The notes under the pieces are model-generated. The model did no database searches, had not been told where the DNA came from, and was given only the letters and a program-made list of their open reading frames with translations. Below are positions 33,188 through 47,439 of a DNA stretch of 64,000 nt, piece by piece (positions within the stretch are counted from its first letter, which is position 1; every line of letters begins with the position of its first letter). The translations under genes and the position numbers were made by a program. The stretch is from Sphagnum compactum (taxonomy: Eukaryota > Bryophyta > Sphagnopsida > Sphagnales). The DNA lies in assembly GCA_965153455.1 (NCBI GenBank), contig OZ234493.1, positions 25,224,213 through 25,288,212 of the forward strand, read 5' to 3'.

Positions 33188-34063
33188 CCCCGTGGGTAGG
33201 CAAAAACTCTATACTGCAGTCAGTATCTTGACAGCTTTGACTCATGACTGTTGAATAATTAATTAATTTTGAAATTGTCATTTCGACAAATCGAATATAC
33301 TTGAAGATTCAATATTTTCCTTCACAAGTTTTGGTGATTTGAGGTTTTTTTTTGGGGTTGAAAATTTCAACATTTCTGAAAATAATAGAATTAGTGTTGA
33401 AGCTGCCAAGGAAGTAGGGTACTACCCTCACAACACTGGTTTGCTGCAAATGAGCTTCGACCACTGTGCAGGTGTGGGACTGACCTTGTGGTAAAGGTCC
33501 CACCTGGCACTCCTGTGGTAAGGTGGGAACAGGCAGGTGGGACCAATTTGGGAGGAGTGAGGTTCCTGATTGGTCCCTTTAGTGGGACCTAAACCTCTGT
33601 GGTGGGAGTCAGTGTAGGAACCCAGTAATGGCAGGGGCCTAGCTGTAGGTACCTACCTACATGCCCTACTAGGTACATGCCCTATAACTGAGACTGAGCA
33701 CATGTCAGAAGAAGAAGAAGAAGAGAAGGAAATTCTGGCTTTCTTCCGTCTTCGCTGCACGGCAGACTTTGGTTCCGGAAGGGGAGCCGAAGAGAGCACC
33801 AGATTGTGCACGCCACACCAACATCTGTGCCACAATAGCGATAGGATCTTGACCTCTGCACTCTCCTATTCATGCTCGTTTTTATTCCAGCCGATTCCTG
33901 CGGCTGGTTGCGGAGATTTTAGCGGTCAAAGGCGGTAAGTTAAGTAAGCAGAAGAGGAGGGGGAAGAGGAGGAGGAGGAGAGGTTGGTGGTGGCTGTGGA
34001 GAACAAGGGCGGAGGAGGAGACGAGAGTTGTAAGGTTTGTTACACCATTTGCGCAGGTGAGCG
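33188..34063 (+). promoter_or_regulatory. probable promoter and leader of AP-2 alpha gene
   Basis: The sequence becomes GC-richer from about 33450. It has a GAA/AGA run at 33702-33730 and a GAGGAGG-rich stretch at 33950-34025, typical of plant 5' leaders. No clear TATA box was found and the start site is unknown. GGTGGGACC-like words repeat at 33500-33600. Confidence 0.4.
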
Positions 34064-37000
34064 ATGGCTCTGTCTGGCATGCGGGGGTTGTCCGTGTTCA
34101 TCAGCGATGTGCGCAATTGCCAGAACAAGGAGCAGGAGCGTGTGCGTGTCGACAAGGAGCTCGCTAATATCCGCACTCGCTTTAAAAATCAGCGGGTACT
34201 TGTGAAGAATACCCTCCTTCTTCTTCTTGATTTTTGTTGCCTAGATCCAATATCGGGCGGAAATGATGAATGGTCTTCTTACTGCTGCCGCTGCAAGAAT
34301 GAAACACAAAAATGAGATCATGGTTGTTTCTTGCTTACTTACTCAGCCTTTTTGTGCTCTTTTGATTTAGACCCGGGGACGTTTTTTGGTTCTCCTGTTT
34401 TGTGGTACGATCTCCCAAGTGGATGATGCAGCACTGCTGTGGAATAGGGTTCTTTGTGGGTGAAGTTGATTAGGATGTGCAACAAGGAAGTTTTTTTATG
34501 TGATCTTGTGGCATGCAATGCAACCCTTTGGATACCACTTGGTGTCTAGGGTATTGTGGTTGGGGAATGATGATATTTTCATCTCTTCTGTACATGTTTC
34601 CAATGTTGTTATGAGACACAGAGATGATGAGGTTTAGAAATGTTCAGTTTGAATCGCCAAGCAAAAACGTTTGGTGATAATGATCCAGTTCTTTATGGAC
34701 ACCCAGCAATGATCCGGTGATGCCCCATTGATTCACTGATCACTTGTAGTCACAGATTGTGAACTGCAACTGCACCATTTGGTGTTGTACTGTAGCCCTA
34801 ATATTGTGAAGAATGAGAGAGAGAGTGTGTGTGTGCATTGAAGGCATTGAGTATCTCAAGAGGTAGTTTCATGGAGAAAGTTTGGATTGAAGAGAGGGAG
34901 GTCAGTGAGGAACTGTGGCACTGAAATGGCCACTGGTGGCCTGAATGAGGTTGGCTTAGGGTTTCTTTTGTTATTCTGCTGAAGAGTTTATTTTTGCTCC
35001 CATGTTTTGTGTCTATTTAGCAGGGCCTCACACCATATGAAAAGAAGAAGTATGTCTGGAAGATGCTTTACATCTACATGCTTGGCTACGATGTGGACTT
35101 TGGACACATGGAAACAGTGGCTCTCATTTCAGCTCCCAAGTATGCAGAGAAGCAGGTTTGCTTTCTATGATACAAACCATTGCTTTTTGTGATACCTTAC
35201 CTCTTCCAAGAACATGATGAGCAATTGAGTACACTTGTTAACTGCTTTGTGCTCATGAAGTTGGCCTTAAGGGTTTCATTGAAGAATTGTTTGCAGCTTT
35301 TGTGCATTCTCAATGGAGTTTGTTAGATTAGTTCCAGTGACTTGGGGGTAGAAATTGCCAAGATTTAAAGGTGATGAGATGTGATCACCTTCTCAAATGG
35401 AGGATTAGGGTTTAAGACCTGATGGACACTGGGGAGCAGGTTGGCTATATTGTAACATCATGCCTGCTGAATGAGAATCACGATTTTCTGAGATTGGTCA
35501 TCAACACTGTACGCAATGACATAATTGGACGCAATGAGACATTTCAATGTCTGGCTTTAACTATGGTTTGTTTCCCTTCTCTTTTTCTATTTTGCTCATC
35601 CAACTGGTTTGCATGGTATTTTGCGAGCAAGTTTTTGTTATTGAATGCCATTCAAGAGCATGAGGGTCAAGACCATCAAAGCTGTTTTCACTGTTCACCT
35701 CATTCTCTCTAACAAAAGTCATTTTTGTTTGATGGTTAAGGTTGGGAATGTTGGTGGGAGGGAGTTCTCGGAGTCATTGGCACCAGATGTGCAAAAGTTG
35801 CTGGTAAGAGTTTGAAGACATCCTGGAAGTATGTTTGCCATGGGTGACTAACTCCATGCTGTATGTCAGGCTGCATGTAATGGCAACTCGCCACATGCAT
35901 TCATTATGAAGCCGATGGTTTGATAGTTTTTGCTTCAGACTCACATGGTTGTGACTGCACTCTTTCTTGTCAAGTGTGTTCTGTCCATTTGCTGGAATTG
36001 GCACAAAAGTTAGCTTCAAAGTGTTTTTGTGCTGTTTTCTGTGCTATCTCATCAGTATATACTCTTTGTGTTATGGAGTGACCAAGCCATGAGAAGGACA
36101 GATTGAGGACATTTGAATAGAATGAGATTGATATATATTTAGTCTGAGAGCAGGTTACACTTGCCCATGGTCCCAAACAGAATGATGTGGTGGAGTAGAC
36201 TTGTGGTGGCAATAGCACTGTCATATAGTGTTTCACTTTGTGGCAAAGGGGTCATGTGCCAGGTTTCCAACACTTGCAGACCGCTGGTGCGCAAGAAGGC
36301 AGCACTGTGCCTGCTTCGACTATATCGCAAAAATCCTGATGTAGTCAATGTTGAAGGCTGGTGAGTTGCTGGATCCCATGAAAGCTATATCATTTTCACT
36401 GGCATGTTTGTACAAGTGCAGAAATGATGTCTCATGTGAACACAGTTGGATGTCAATCTGTAGGCTGAAAATTTCAAAACACTTTGATTCTTTGAGCAGG
36501 TCTTGTTTTTGCTGGAGGTTGTAGGTATATTTGTGATTAAGTTGGATTAAGGATACAACCAAGAGATTGTTCATATCTATTGTGTCTACACCCACTGTTG
36601 GGAGCTGATGAACTCAGTGGGTAGTCATGGCAGCTCGTCACTGCCGTTCGTGATGAAGATGATGGTCTGTCACTTTGTGAGCGACTCTCATGAGGTTATG
36701 ACTGCACTCATTGTCGTGTTACCTTTAATTGTTGTTGTGGAGATTTCTCTGCAACTTCATTGATCATTGTTCATATCTATTGTGTCTGCCATCTGTGTTT
36801 GCATGAACTGTCTTATGGATGTATGTCCTCTTTTCCCTTGCTTGTGTATTTTGTGCAATCTCTGATTTCAAATCTGGCACCTGGAACTCTGTATTTTGTG
36901 TATGTTTTGGCTAAATGTCAGAGTTACTATCTGGCTCATCTTCATTAGACTATCACAATTCCATTACTGTACTCTGTCATTTGTTAATTTGTCTCTGTTC

Positions 37001-40000
37001 TCTGTTGCTTTAAGTATCTATATTGTTTGGGAATTTCTCTTTGACTGCTTCTAGACTTTCTTTTGCATCTGGATTGTATCTTGAGATTCTTGGTTCTTGT
37101 TTTCATGGGTTTTGTATCTCTATGCTCATGTAGATAGAGTGTTTATGATTGGTTCTACCTTGATCATCATAAGAAATAAGATGTACAACATGACAGTGAC
37201 AGTGGGGTCCTGGATAACAGGTCACAACAAATGGTGCAGTTGCTGGATGAGCGTGACCTTGGGGTTCTAACTGCTGTAATGAGTCTACTAGTGGCGCTGG
37301 TAGCAAGCAATCCAGATGGTTACTGGAGTTGTCTCCCCAAGTGTGTACACATACTGGAACGCCTCACCAGGAGTCAAGACATTTTGCAAGAATATACTTA
37401 TTATGGCATCCCATCTCCTTGGCTGCAGGTGAATCCAATGTCACAATAAAATGGTAAATTCTTGAGGATCCTGAAGTCAAATCTTGTTGGAAAGGTCACT
37501 GCCTACACAGCCTTTATGGCTTCTGGTGTAGCTGTTGAGAAAACACTCTAGTCAGGTCTTTACCAGCTCTGGTGACTGCACATACTGGGACTTCTGTTTG
37601 ATGTCTAATTGATGAGGAGATATATGCAGCTCATCTGCCAGCAGCCATCAATTGTGTGATGAATGGATGTGTAAGGTCTGATCTGACATTTTGGATGTTT
37701 TGATGGGAGCAGGTGAAAACCATGAGGGTGCTACAATACTTTCCAGTGGTTGAGGACCCCAATGTCAGAAGGGGCTTGTTTGATGTGAGTCACATCTTCC
37801 TAGCACTCTCTACACACCTTGAGTTCATGCTATGTGAATGAAACAAAACTGCACTCACAAGCTTGCAAAACGAGTATGCTCTCTGGTGATGTGTTGTATG
37901 ATTTATTCCAACAAGATGGGAATGGGACATTGCTAACTATTGGATGTTGGATTTCACAAGTTGTCTTGTTAGCTGGTGAAATCAATTTATCAACCATTAT
38001 ACGGCTGGACACTGATTTTCATGCTTGCACTTTTGCTTCATTGACTCATGCCAGCTGATGTATTGAATTAGGGGATTGTTGCAAGGTCAGGAGTAGCTAG
38101 TGACAAACTCATAGCCATCCACATACTCACAACAATTAAGTTTCCTTTCTTCCAGTGATGTCACTGTCCAAAAACTTCATTATCAATCAGCTGTCAGAGA
38201 TCACCCCTCTGTCCAACTATTATCTAGTTAATCTGGTGTCCTGTTAAATGAGTTAGTCTATTTATGGGTGAGGTGTCACTGCCAGTTCACTGGATGCAGA
38301 TTGAGGTTGAGATAATTGAGACATGGATTGTTGCAGGTTCTACAACGCATTTTGGTGGGTACTGATGTGGTGAAGAATGTCAACAAAAACAATGCCTCAC
38401 ATGCAGTGCTCTTTGAGGCCATTGCACTGGTGCATACCTATTTTATCTCTTGGGTTTTAATGAACATTCATTCATCATGCTGTGAGTAGACTGGGGTACA
38501 GGCTGATGTCTGTTGACTATATGCTTCTTGTTTATGTATCAATGATACTAGTGGGCTTACAAGAATCATTCTTTGAGAGGGAAGTCCCTACAAAATTGAT
38601 GACTGAGGGTAAAAGCTCAAAGTTTTAACATCTAGCAAAACTGAAGCTTCATTGGATTTGGGTTCCTTCAGGGCATCTTGTCAAGCATGATGTGGTTTCA
38701 TGACTGAATGTCTACAGCAGTACATGATGCGATTGTTAAAGATCTATTGCAAATTTGCAAATGTACCTGGATGGGCCTTGTTTTGGGTGACAGGTGATGC
38801 ACCTGGATGCAGACAAGGAGATGATGTCCCAATGTGTGGCATTGCTGGGCAAGTTTGTTGCAGTACGCGAGCCCAATATTCGGTATCTTGGCTTGGTTTG
38901 TTCTTCTTAGCCCCTTCTTCCTGATAACATTCATGGTGTAAAACAGATGTCCAGTTTTATTGTGTGTGGGTGGGATATAATGTCACACAGTAGGATTGAC
39001 TTTTTACATTATAAAGTGGGCTGCATCAGTGGAGTATTGGCCTTCTAATAGTGGGTGCAGGAGAAGCTTACATATTCATATGAATTTTTTGTTTGCAGGA
39101 AAACATGACACGGATGCTATTAGTTGCAGATGTGAATGAAAGCATCAAGAAGCATCAAGCACACATCATATCCTCTCTCAAAGACCCTGATATCAGGTAT
39201 ATTTCTCTTGGTCCTGCCAATGAGGTGTTTGAAAGGACAGAAGAGGGCATGAAGCAGTCATGGAATTGGTGAAAAACTGCTTGATTCCTTAGCATGGGAG
39301 TTGCAAGAGATTGGGGATTTTTCCAATATCAAAGACCTTCACAATCCCCAACATGGAGAGGGGTTTTTCAGACTTGAATAACAGGACATTGCTTAAGTTT
39401 AATGTGGTTGGGAGGGGGGACAGTATCCGGAGGCGGTCGCTTGATTTGCTATATGGCATGTGTGACATCAGCAATGCTAAGGATATTGTAGAAGAGCTGT
39501 TGCAGGTCTCACACCTGTTCCTACTTGAGATTCAATTGGTGATGCATTTGCAATGAAACAACAATTGGTGATGCTAGGGGAGCTTCATTATCTTTTCGCA
39601 TTCTTTCTATACTGATTGTTTCCAGGGCCTATTTTGCAGTATCTGACGACAGCAGATTTTGGCATTCGTGAAGAGCTTGCACTGAAAGCTGCTATTCTTG
39701 CAGAAAAGTTTGCCCCAAATCTTGCATGGTATGGCCGCTTCCTCTTGCACAAAGTTTCAGAGTATCTCTTCACTGAAGAGATTGAGGCCAAACTTTTGTG
39801 CCAACTGGACTCAGTTCTTAGAACAACCAGAACATCAATCAGTAACATATTCCTCAGAACTAGCACGCAGTAACATTGTGATTTGACCATTTTGCTGTCT
39901 TCTTCCTTTTGGGGAAAAATGTTGCTTGCAGGTATGTGGAAGTTATACTACAGCTGATTGAGAAAGCTGGTGACTTTGTGAGCGATGACATTTGGTATCG

Positions 40001-43000
40001 AGTTGTCCAGTTTGTCACCAACAATGATGACCTCCAGGTATAGCATATGGACATAGCTTCCTGGATGTTTCTGGCAACATGAAGATGGCTTTGAGAATAT
40101 GATATTGTTCCTCAGATAGATAATGATTTAGATATGACAATATTGAACCATTACTGCTCAGAGTTTCAACTTCTGTGCCATCTGTGCCTGACTCATTGAG
40201 GACCCTGCTAGTGGAAAGTCCTCCTTCAAACTTCAAGTTCTCTTCCGATCTTGTCCCAGACTGCAAGTACTCAGAAAGTGGATTATTACATATTATCTAT
40301 CCACTGAAATGTGTTGTGGAAGATAGGCATTTGCTGCAGCAAAGGCTCGGGATTACCTCGACAAGCCAGCAGTGCATGAAACCATGGTGAAGGTGATGAT
40401 CATTCTGAATCACAGAGACTTATGAATGTTTTAGCACTGAAACTTTTGTCTAGCATTGAATTGTGGACAACCAGGAATAGCATATGCTTGACATGTTAAT
40501 TGTATGGACAGATTGCTATGAACCACATTGCTGTAGTTTTCTGGAAAGGATAGTGTGTCACTAGGCTCAGGGGTTGTTTACTTTTCCTCAAAAGATCCAG
40601 ATTTGAGATTGGTGCAGGTGGCAGGATACTTGCTCGGAGAATATAGCCATCTACTGGCCAGGCGACCAGGTTGCAGTCCCAAGGAGGTGTTCCACATCAT
40701 TCATGACAAATTTCCAACTGTCACGTACACCCTCTGCCAATGTTATCACCTTTCTGGGTGTACTGTCCTGCAGACGTGTTTGTTACTGACCCTGAACAAT
40801 AAAGGAATTGTGCTATCCTGTTGCCTACTATCACAAGAGCAGATCTTACCTCTCAGATTGCTAGCAGTCAAAAGACGTGGCCCTCTCAGGTCAAATAGAG
40901 ACGAGCTATTGGAAGAGGTGTAAGTATTGGAGGCATGATGGTCTGCTGCTTTGCACTCAGACATGAGTGTGTCAATCCCTTGCAAGGGATTGACTTTGCA
41001 TGTTTTTCTGAATGTTGCATCTGTCTTATTTGGTTTTGTGATGTTTTGCAGAACTCCAACAAAGGCGCTATTGTTATCAGCATATGTGAAGATACTGATG
41101 CACTCTCAGCCTCCTGACCAAGAGTTACAGGCACAGGTTGATGAAGTATTTAAGAGGTAGCATTCTCTCAATAGCTTGTATGGGATTTGTTTTTTATTCT
41201 CATTCTGTGATTCCCCAAAATAATACTCTCTCTCTTTTTCTCATGCTTTTTTTTTGATTAGCCTCTTTGTTGGCAAGTAGATGTGAGAGCTTCATTGATG
41301 CTGAAGTACAGCAGCGGGCAGTGGAGTACATCATTCTGAGTCACAAGGGACCATCAATGATGGACATTATGGCAGAAATGCCTAAGTTTCCTGAGCGTCA
41401 GGTGCACGTCTCTTGTGACCTGATTACCATTAGGGCTGATTGTCCCTGCATTTGGTATTTGCTTCAAGAATTGCATGTTCATACTTATGCTCAAGATTCT
41501 GTTTGATGGGGTATGGGTCTGATGGGAATTTAGTCAGCACTAATAAAGAAAGCGGAGGACGCTGAAGGAGAACCCACGGAGATGAGTGCAACCAGGTTGC
41601 GGCAGCGTCAAAACTCTATGGCCTTGGTTGTTGCAGACCCAGGCTCTGCCAATGGTGGCCTTCCTCCACCTTCTGTATCTAAGGCTTCATCCACAACCCA
41701 CTACAGTACGGTATGGCAATAAGTTTTGATGAAGGCGAAGTTGTGATGGATTTAGACCATAGGCTAAGAAAGAGGTGGTTCTCACTTCACCAGTGCGAAG
41801 TTAAGAGAGAGAACTCAAAATGGTAGCTCAGGGATTGAATGGAAAACAAGTATAACTGCAGAAATCCTCCGAATACTCATCAAGAGCCACTTTAGAACAA
41901 GCCACAACATGACAGTCTGGCTTTTACATTTCTCATGCAGGAGCAGTTGGCGTTGCCAGAACCCCCCCCACCAGCACCAGAAACAGCCGCACCGGCAGCA
42001 CCTCAGAGTGCTTATGCAAATGGAACAAACAAGGCACCAGCACCTGCATCAACAAATGGTGACTTACTGGGAGATCTATTAGCACCACTGGCCTTAGAGG
42101 CACCTCCAATTTCCACTCCTTCCCCCCTCACTCAATCAGCTGATCCTGGAGAGCCTCTAGCTCTGGCACTGTATGATCAGCAAAACCAGATCAAGGTAAA
42201 TTTTCTTCGTGTTTGTTGTATCTCCCCTGGGCCTCAGTTCAATCTTTTGTTAGATGATCTTGCAGTACAGCGTGATGTTGATATATGTCAGAACATATGG
42301 TGCCAGTGACTCAGGTTTTGATTTGTTGTACTGACCACATATTTGATAGCTGGCTTGCTTGGGTGTTTGGATTATTCCAGTAAGATTGTTTTTCAATGAT
42401 ATGCGACATCCTCTGATTCATACATCTTTCAGTTGTTATTGAATTAAAAAACAAGTTTAGGTGAACATCAAGGAAAATATGCCTGATGAAGCAGGTTTGC
42501 TGAAGGAATGTCTATTGTTTACACCAGTCAGGAAGAGAACTGTGATTAGTGCTAGTTCTTGTAATGGTGCCTCAGGACTGAAGCATTCTTGCAAGATCCC
42601 TGAGCATGTGATGTGCTCATGTGATGCAGCCCATTGGAAGTATTGAGGATTGGTTTCGGGCACTGTCTTTGAAGGACAGCGGTGTGCTGTATGAGGATCC
42701 CTATATCCAGGTTAGTATTGCTCTTGTTAGCAATGAGAGACTGGCATCCTTGGTTCGAGACCATAACTTGCTTACGTCTGCACTAACATGAGACTTGTTT
42801 GTCAGATTGGGATCAAGTCTGAATGGCGGGAGGCTCAAGCCAAAATGGTGTTGTTCCTTGGGAACAAGCATACAGCGCCATTGGTTAACATCAGGGTTTT
42901 GATACTGCCAGCTCCTCACTTAAAGATGCAATTCTCTCGAGTTCCTGATACCATTCCTCCAAGAGCTCAGGTTGCCTTATACTGATGCCTTCCATTCAAG

Positions 43001-45930
43001 AATACAACTGGACTATTGTTACTTGAAGTTTTGTTTCTTGCACAGAAATAATTGTGTCAGCCAGCTGTGTTCATAAATTATATCATTAATTCTTCTATAA
43101 ATCCATCTGAGGATCACCGTATATGTAATCCTTATAATGGGCACCAAGTGGGAATTGGATCCAAGTTTCCAAGGAGAACTAGTTGTTGGTGTACCATTGA
43201 CTCCAAGAGCAACTCTGGATCCAGTTATATCCTCAATTATTACCCACCTACCGTACAGGGCTTTGCCATGTCTCCTCACCAGCCACTATCAATTTCATTA
43301 CATTCTCTCATGATAGTTGATGCTGTTGTGCTGCCCCCTACCAATATATACTATGGAATGGTAGAGCCCCTGCCCATTATATTGGGTCAGGTGCAAGGCA
43401 AGCCTGTTAGAGCAAGCTAGGTGATCTAGTCAACATAATGGGCAAGGGTGAGAGCATTCCATGACACATCAAGGTCAGGTGGCAGATTCAACCATTTAGA
43501 AAAAAAATAATGTTCAAGAGACACATTTTGGTCACTATTATGAGTGTCTGATCATCATCCAAAGATTGTCATATAAGCTGGTCAAGAAAAGTACAGAATC
43601 TGCCACCACGGACCTTAATGCTTTGGGAGTTGCTGTGAACCCTGACTTGTGGACCAGTGAGGCATGCACTAGTTGATGATTGGTATGATTTGCAGGTGCA
43701 AGTCCCTGTGGAGGTGACATGCTTGAGTGCCAGCAGGGAGACTGCAGTTCTTGACTTTAGTTACACCATCTCCACTCTGCCAGTGAGTATCTTATCTTTC
43801 ATCTGTTTGCTGTGTTTTCTCAGCCTTATTCCTGCTCACTGTTTTTACGTGTATCATGCAATTACTGTACTGTGTAGTGTGATAGAAAATGAATTCCTAT
43901 TTTTTTATGGGTCATTTCCTCCTCTGACATCACTGAGTACAGAGTGTCGCCTTGCACTGTTTCCTCCCTGTTAAGGAAATTTAGCATAGATCAGGATGGC
44001 AGTTGACTACCTGGAATCCATGTAGCATCAATGTGAATGTGTGCATGTGTTTCTTGGTTCTGAACATGGCTGGGTCTTCTGGTTGTGTGTTCTGCACTCA
44101 CATTTATGTGCTCTCAAGAACAAGGGAAAATTGATTGTGGCCTACCATGCATCATGCTGATGCCCCCCTGATCAGAAACAATAACCAAATTAAGTCTACA
44201 CTTTATTTTCTTTGCCTGTGGAGTTAGCACTTTTTCCTTTCACTCTTTCCATCATCTATTTTTCTATCTGGCTTGCTCTGATATCTGATAACGGCTTATC
44301 CTTTATTTTGTTACATAGTGTTAGATGGATAGAAACTTCAAGGGCTTATAATATCCTGTTTTCTCTAAAGCTCAGCAACCTCAATGGAAACTTTGAATGT
44401 TGTGCACCAACAGGTCAATGTGAAGTTGCGTCTGCCAACTCTTATGAACAAATTTTTCCAAGCAGCTCCAGTATCAGCTAGTGATTTTGTGGCACACTGG
44501 CGAGCAATTGCTGGTGCACCCACAAAGCTTCAAGAGGTGGTAAGTACTGACACATTTATGGTTGGGTCTCAACTTCATCTGCAAGACCATCAGTCTCAAC
44601 TGAGTAACAACTTGAGCATCTTTGCCCATGGGAGTTTTCTTGCATTTCTGTGTTATTTATAAGTACCCTGTGCACAGATTCCTCCACTTCATTGCCCTTC
44701 TTTCTTTCTGCAACCTTTTCACTCAACATCTGGTAACAGTTTGTATCCCCTGAGCTGAACTCTAGTAAGGCCCATCTACCTGTTGGTTGCTGTGCTCTCC
44801 CGATTGTCATAAGAGTGTTGTTGGGTGTCTCAATATCTTGCTTGTAATGACATCAGAAAAAAATGGGGAAATGACAGGTTCGGGGTGTAAGGCCCATGCC
44901 TGTTTCAAATATGGGAGACCTTTTCAACAGTCTTCACATTGGTGTTGCTCCTGGGCTTGTGAGTTTGAGCATACCTGTCCTCTCCCCAGACCAGAAGCTA
45001 GTCTTTCCATTGGTGTTTTACTTGGTGGTCCACTTGCCCTCTGAGTGGTCTACTAAACATTTCTTGTTCATACCCTGGGCATGACTTGTTTTAGCTCATA
45101 TAGAATGGATTCAGAACAGCTATTTCACACATCAATGTCTGGATGTTTAGACATGCAGATTAAGGTCTTTCAGCATGATTCCAGTTTTCCATTACTTTTT
45201 CAGCTTTGTGAGAGCTGTCTTTGGGTAGCAGCATATTTTGTGACAGGTGGATTATGTTTTTGCAGGACCCTAATGTCAATAACATTGTGGCTGCAACAAC
45301 TTTCTTTTCACAGGCTGGAGCTACTCTTTGTTTGGTACTGTACAATGCTGACATTCCAGCTCTGATTTTTGCTTCCTAAAGGCCAGTGACAAAGTAATAA
45401 GGTGTTCAAATGCATGTGATACAACTAGGTTTGAAGGGGGTAGTTGAGCTGCAACTAATACCTTACAAATTAGAGAGCACCAGCTTTTGGCAGACCCAAG
45501 TAACTGCCAATAAAGAGGCAGCCCATTATGAATGGTGCATTATGGAGTGGTAGATTTACATGCAGTTGAGGAAAAGAGTTCATGCAAAAGGCTTGTCATA
45601 TGTGTTGGCAGGTTCGAGTTGAGACAGATCCATCAGACAGGACACAAATGAGATTGACAGTTGCATCGCAAGACCCGAATGTGACCTATGAGTATAATTT
45701 TTTTGCCTATTCCCTTTACTTCTGTGGGCCAGGTTTGCTTTTGAAGCAGTTCATGAGGTTTGTCTACCCTCTCTATTTAGTTGACTGAGGAATTTGGTGA
45801 CTGCAGGGTCAAGGAGTTCATTAAGGAGCAAGTAATCGACATTCCATTTGCCAGAACCCCTGCTCCGACACCCTCACCTGCTGTTATGGGGTTAACAGGT
45901 CCTGCTGCAGCCCTTGCAGGCCTAATTTGA
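34064..45930 (+). CDS. AP2A: AP-2 complex subunit alpha (alpha-adaptin), 27 exons
   Basis: Alpha-adaptin is the large subunit of the AP-2 complex that links membrane PIP2 and cargo to clathrin in endocytosis at the plasma membrane. Exons: 34064-34195, 35024-35155, 35440-35565, 35741-35803, 36263-36360, 37221-37428, 37713-37784, 38337-38429, 38794-38895, 39099-39196, 39424-39505, 39640-39728, 39932-40037, 40327-40392, 40618-40724, 41052-41156, 41281-41401, 41534-41710, 41941-42195, 42630-42710, 42806-42970, 43696-43782, 44414-44539, 44878-44958, 45266-45334, 45612-45691, 45807-45930. All are bounded by GT-AG and join in phase to 1,014 residues, close to the ~1,012 of Arabidopsis. It starts [20 protein letters not shown]. 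The adaptin trunk is about 1-610 ([10 protein letters not shown] near 48-57 is the likely phosphoinositide patch). A Pro/Ala-rich hinge is about 611-744 with [13 protein letters not shown], a DLL-type clathrin-binding motif. The two-lobed appendage is about 745-1014. No lesion is seen. Small boundary errors are possible at exons 14 and 18. Confidence 0.96.
35881..35972 (+). repeat. dispersed repeat copy in AP-2 alpha intron 4
   Basis: The segment from ATGGCAACTCGCCACATG to TGACTGCACTCTTTCTTGTC resembles 36628-36718 in intron 5, in the same orientation, at an estimated two-thirds identity. It is either a small transposon fragment or a local duplication. Confidence 0.5.
36628..36718 (+). repeat. 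dispersed repeat copy in AP-2 alpha intron 5
   Basis: ATGGCAGCTCGTCACTGCCG through TATGACTGCACTCATTGTCG is the partner of the intron 4 copy. Neither overlaps an exon. Confidence 0.5.
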
Positions 45931-46395
45931 GGACATGAAAGTTTTGCTGTCTGTCTTTTGCCTTGAGTTTCCACATTGTCTACATTATAAGTAGTCAGTG
46001 TTTTCCGGGAGTCCCTTCGATCTTGTTTAGTATGTCCTACATACAAAAAAGTCAGCAAATTTGTCTCAGTACATTTTAGCTTTACACGGTCTCTTACTAT
46101 CCAGATTAGGATGCCTGACCCATTATGTAGGCCCTTTTAGAAGGGAAGATTTCGATGATACATAGAAAGTGCATACATGGTATGTGCTGCTAGGTTCCAG
46201 CTTAGGATTGAGGAAAGTGGTGGCCGAAGTTGCGCTCGCACTGTCTCCTTAGTGTGGTTGCCTAGAAGGAAAAGTTGCAAGCTACAGCATATGTTCTTTG
46301 GAAGGGGGAATAGTAGACCATGCAAATGAAGATTGCTTATCCTCTGTAGATTACAGTATTTGTCAGGCCCTGTGTCCTGGTTCTCATTCATCAGG

Positions 46396-46401
46396 AATAA
46401 A
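46396..46401 (+). terminator. AP2A: candidate poly(A) signal of AP-2 alpha gene
   Basis: AATAAA lies 466 bp after the stop codon. It is the first canonical hexamer I noticed in the 3' flank; cleavage would be expected ~20 bp later. The 3' UTR would be 45931 to about 46420. Confidence 0.45.
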
Positions 46402-47439
46402 GTAGTTTGTGGGTTGTTACAAGGATTTGAAGATGGTGGCTTCTGGTTTTATTGTGATTTCTATTTGAACATCTGAAATACTGATTGAGTTTGAGCCTTG
46501 CTCCAGGAGCATGATAGTTACTCACGTATTTGCTTGTAGCTACCATAAACACTGTAGTTAGAGGACTAGATTTGACGCCATCGGAAACAGAAGGGCTTGT
46601 CCCTTTAAATGGGAATAAGAATGCAAATGAGTGGAGAACAGGCCTGGGGCTGTTACAGACATCTGTCATGGGCATGGCGAAATCATGAACATCAGGTTTC
46701 AGTAGGGGGAACATCAGGATGACAGCAGCTAGGAATGGCAGATGTAGGATGAAAGAATATGGAACTACAGGGATGGCTGTGGCTAGGAATGACAATATGG
46801 AGAATGAAAGCAAGAAATGGCCGACTCATAAATGGAATGATGCAAAATGGTGGATGGAATGACAAAGCAATGTGATAAATCCTACTGCCTTTCACATTAT
46901 CATGACATTGTGACCCACATAGTTTCTGGGATCCAGACACTTCTCCCTAACCTACTGCAAACTCCATTGCCTCACCACAAGCCTCTCAGTCCTTGTGGTA
47001 CTTCAGGTGATGAAGTAACCTAAACCCACCATCACCTGTCCATCATCCACAAGCCCCAACCATCATCACACAAGGGCCGAGGGGATGCGCATGATTTACT
47101 GGAGACCTGTTGTTTGAGACATCCCTGGACTTGGACTCTTGGGACAGGACTTAAATGTGACCAATTTTGCAATGGCCTTGGTTCTGGATGTCAAAGGAGT
47201 TTGTCATCTCATCTTGCAAGGTCCTCAGTGCTTCTTTCCCACCTTCCCTTGTCGGGGTCAACATTTGGCCAGGATTTGATATTTGCTTCCACAGGTGCCC
47301 CACCATAAAAGTCCAGTTCTGCAAATACTGTATCCCTGACTTCTTTGTTGAATATTGGCACTTCTATGTCAAATAAATATTTATTTAGTTTAGAAAATGA
47401 AGTTGCGGAGTTTCAAATTCAATTTTTGAGAATTTCAAC
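46402..47439. other. intergenic DNA downstream of AP-2 alpha
   Basis: No gene is seen. AGCTAGGAATGGCAGATG and GGCTAGGAATGACAATATGG near 46724-46805 suggest a twofold repeat of about 58 bp. Confidence 0.4.

Noticed and set aside
43052-43420. 122-codon plus-strand frame inside AP-2 alpha intron 21
   Set aside because: It lies wholly within a well-defined intron, starts at a non-ATG, and shows no family resemblance.
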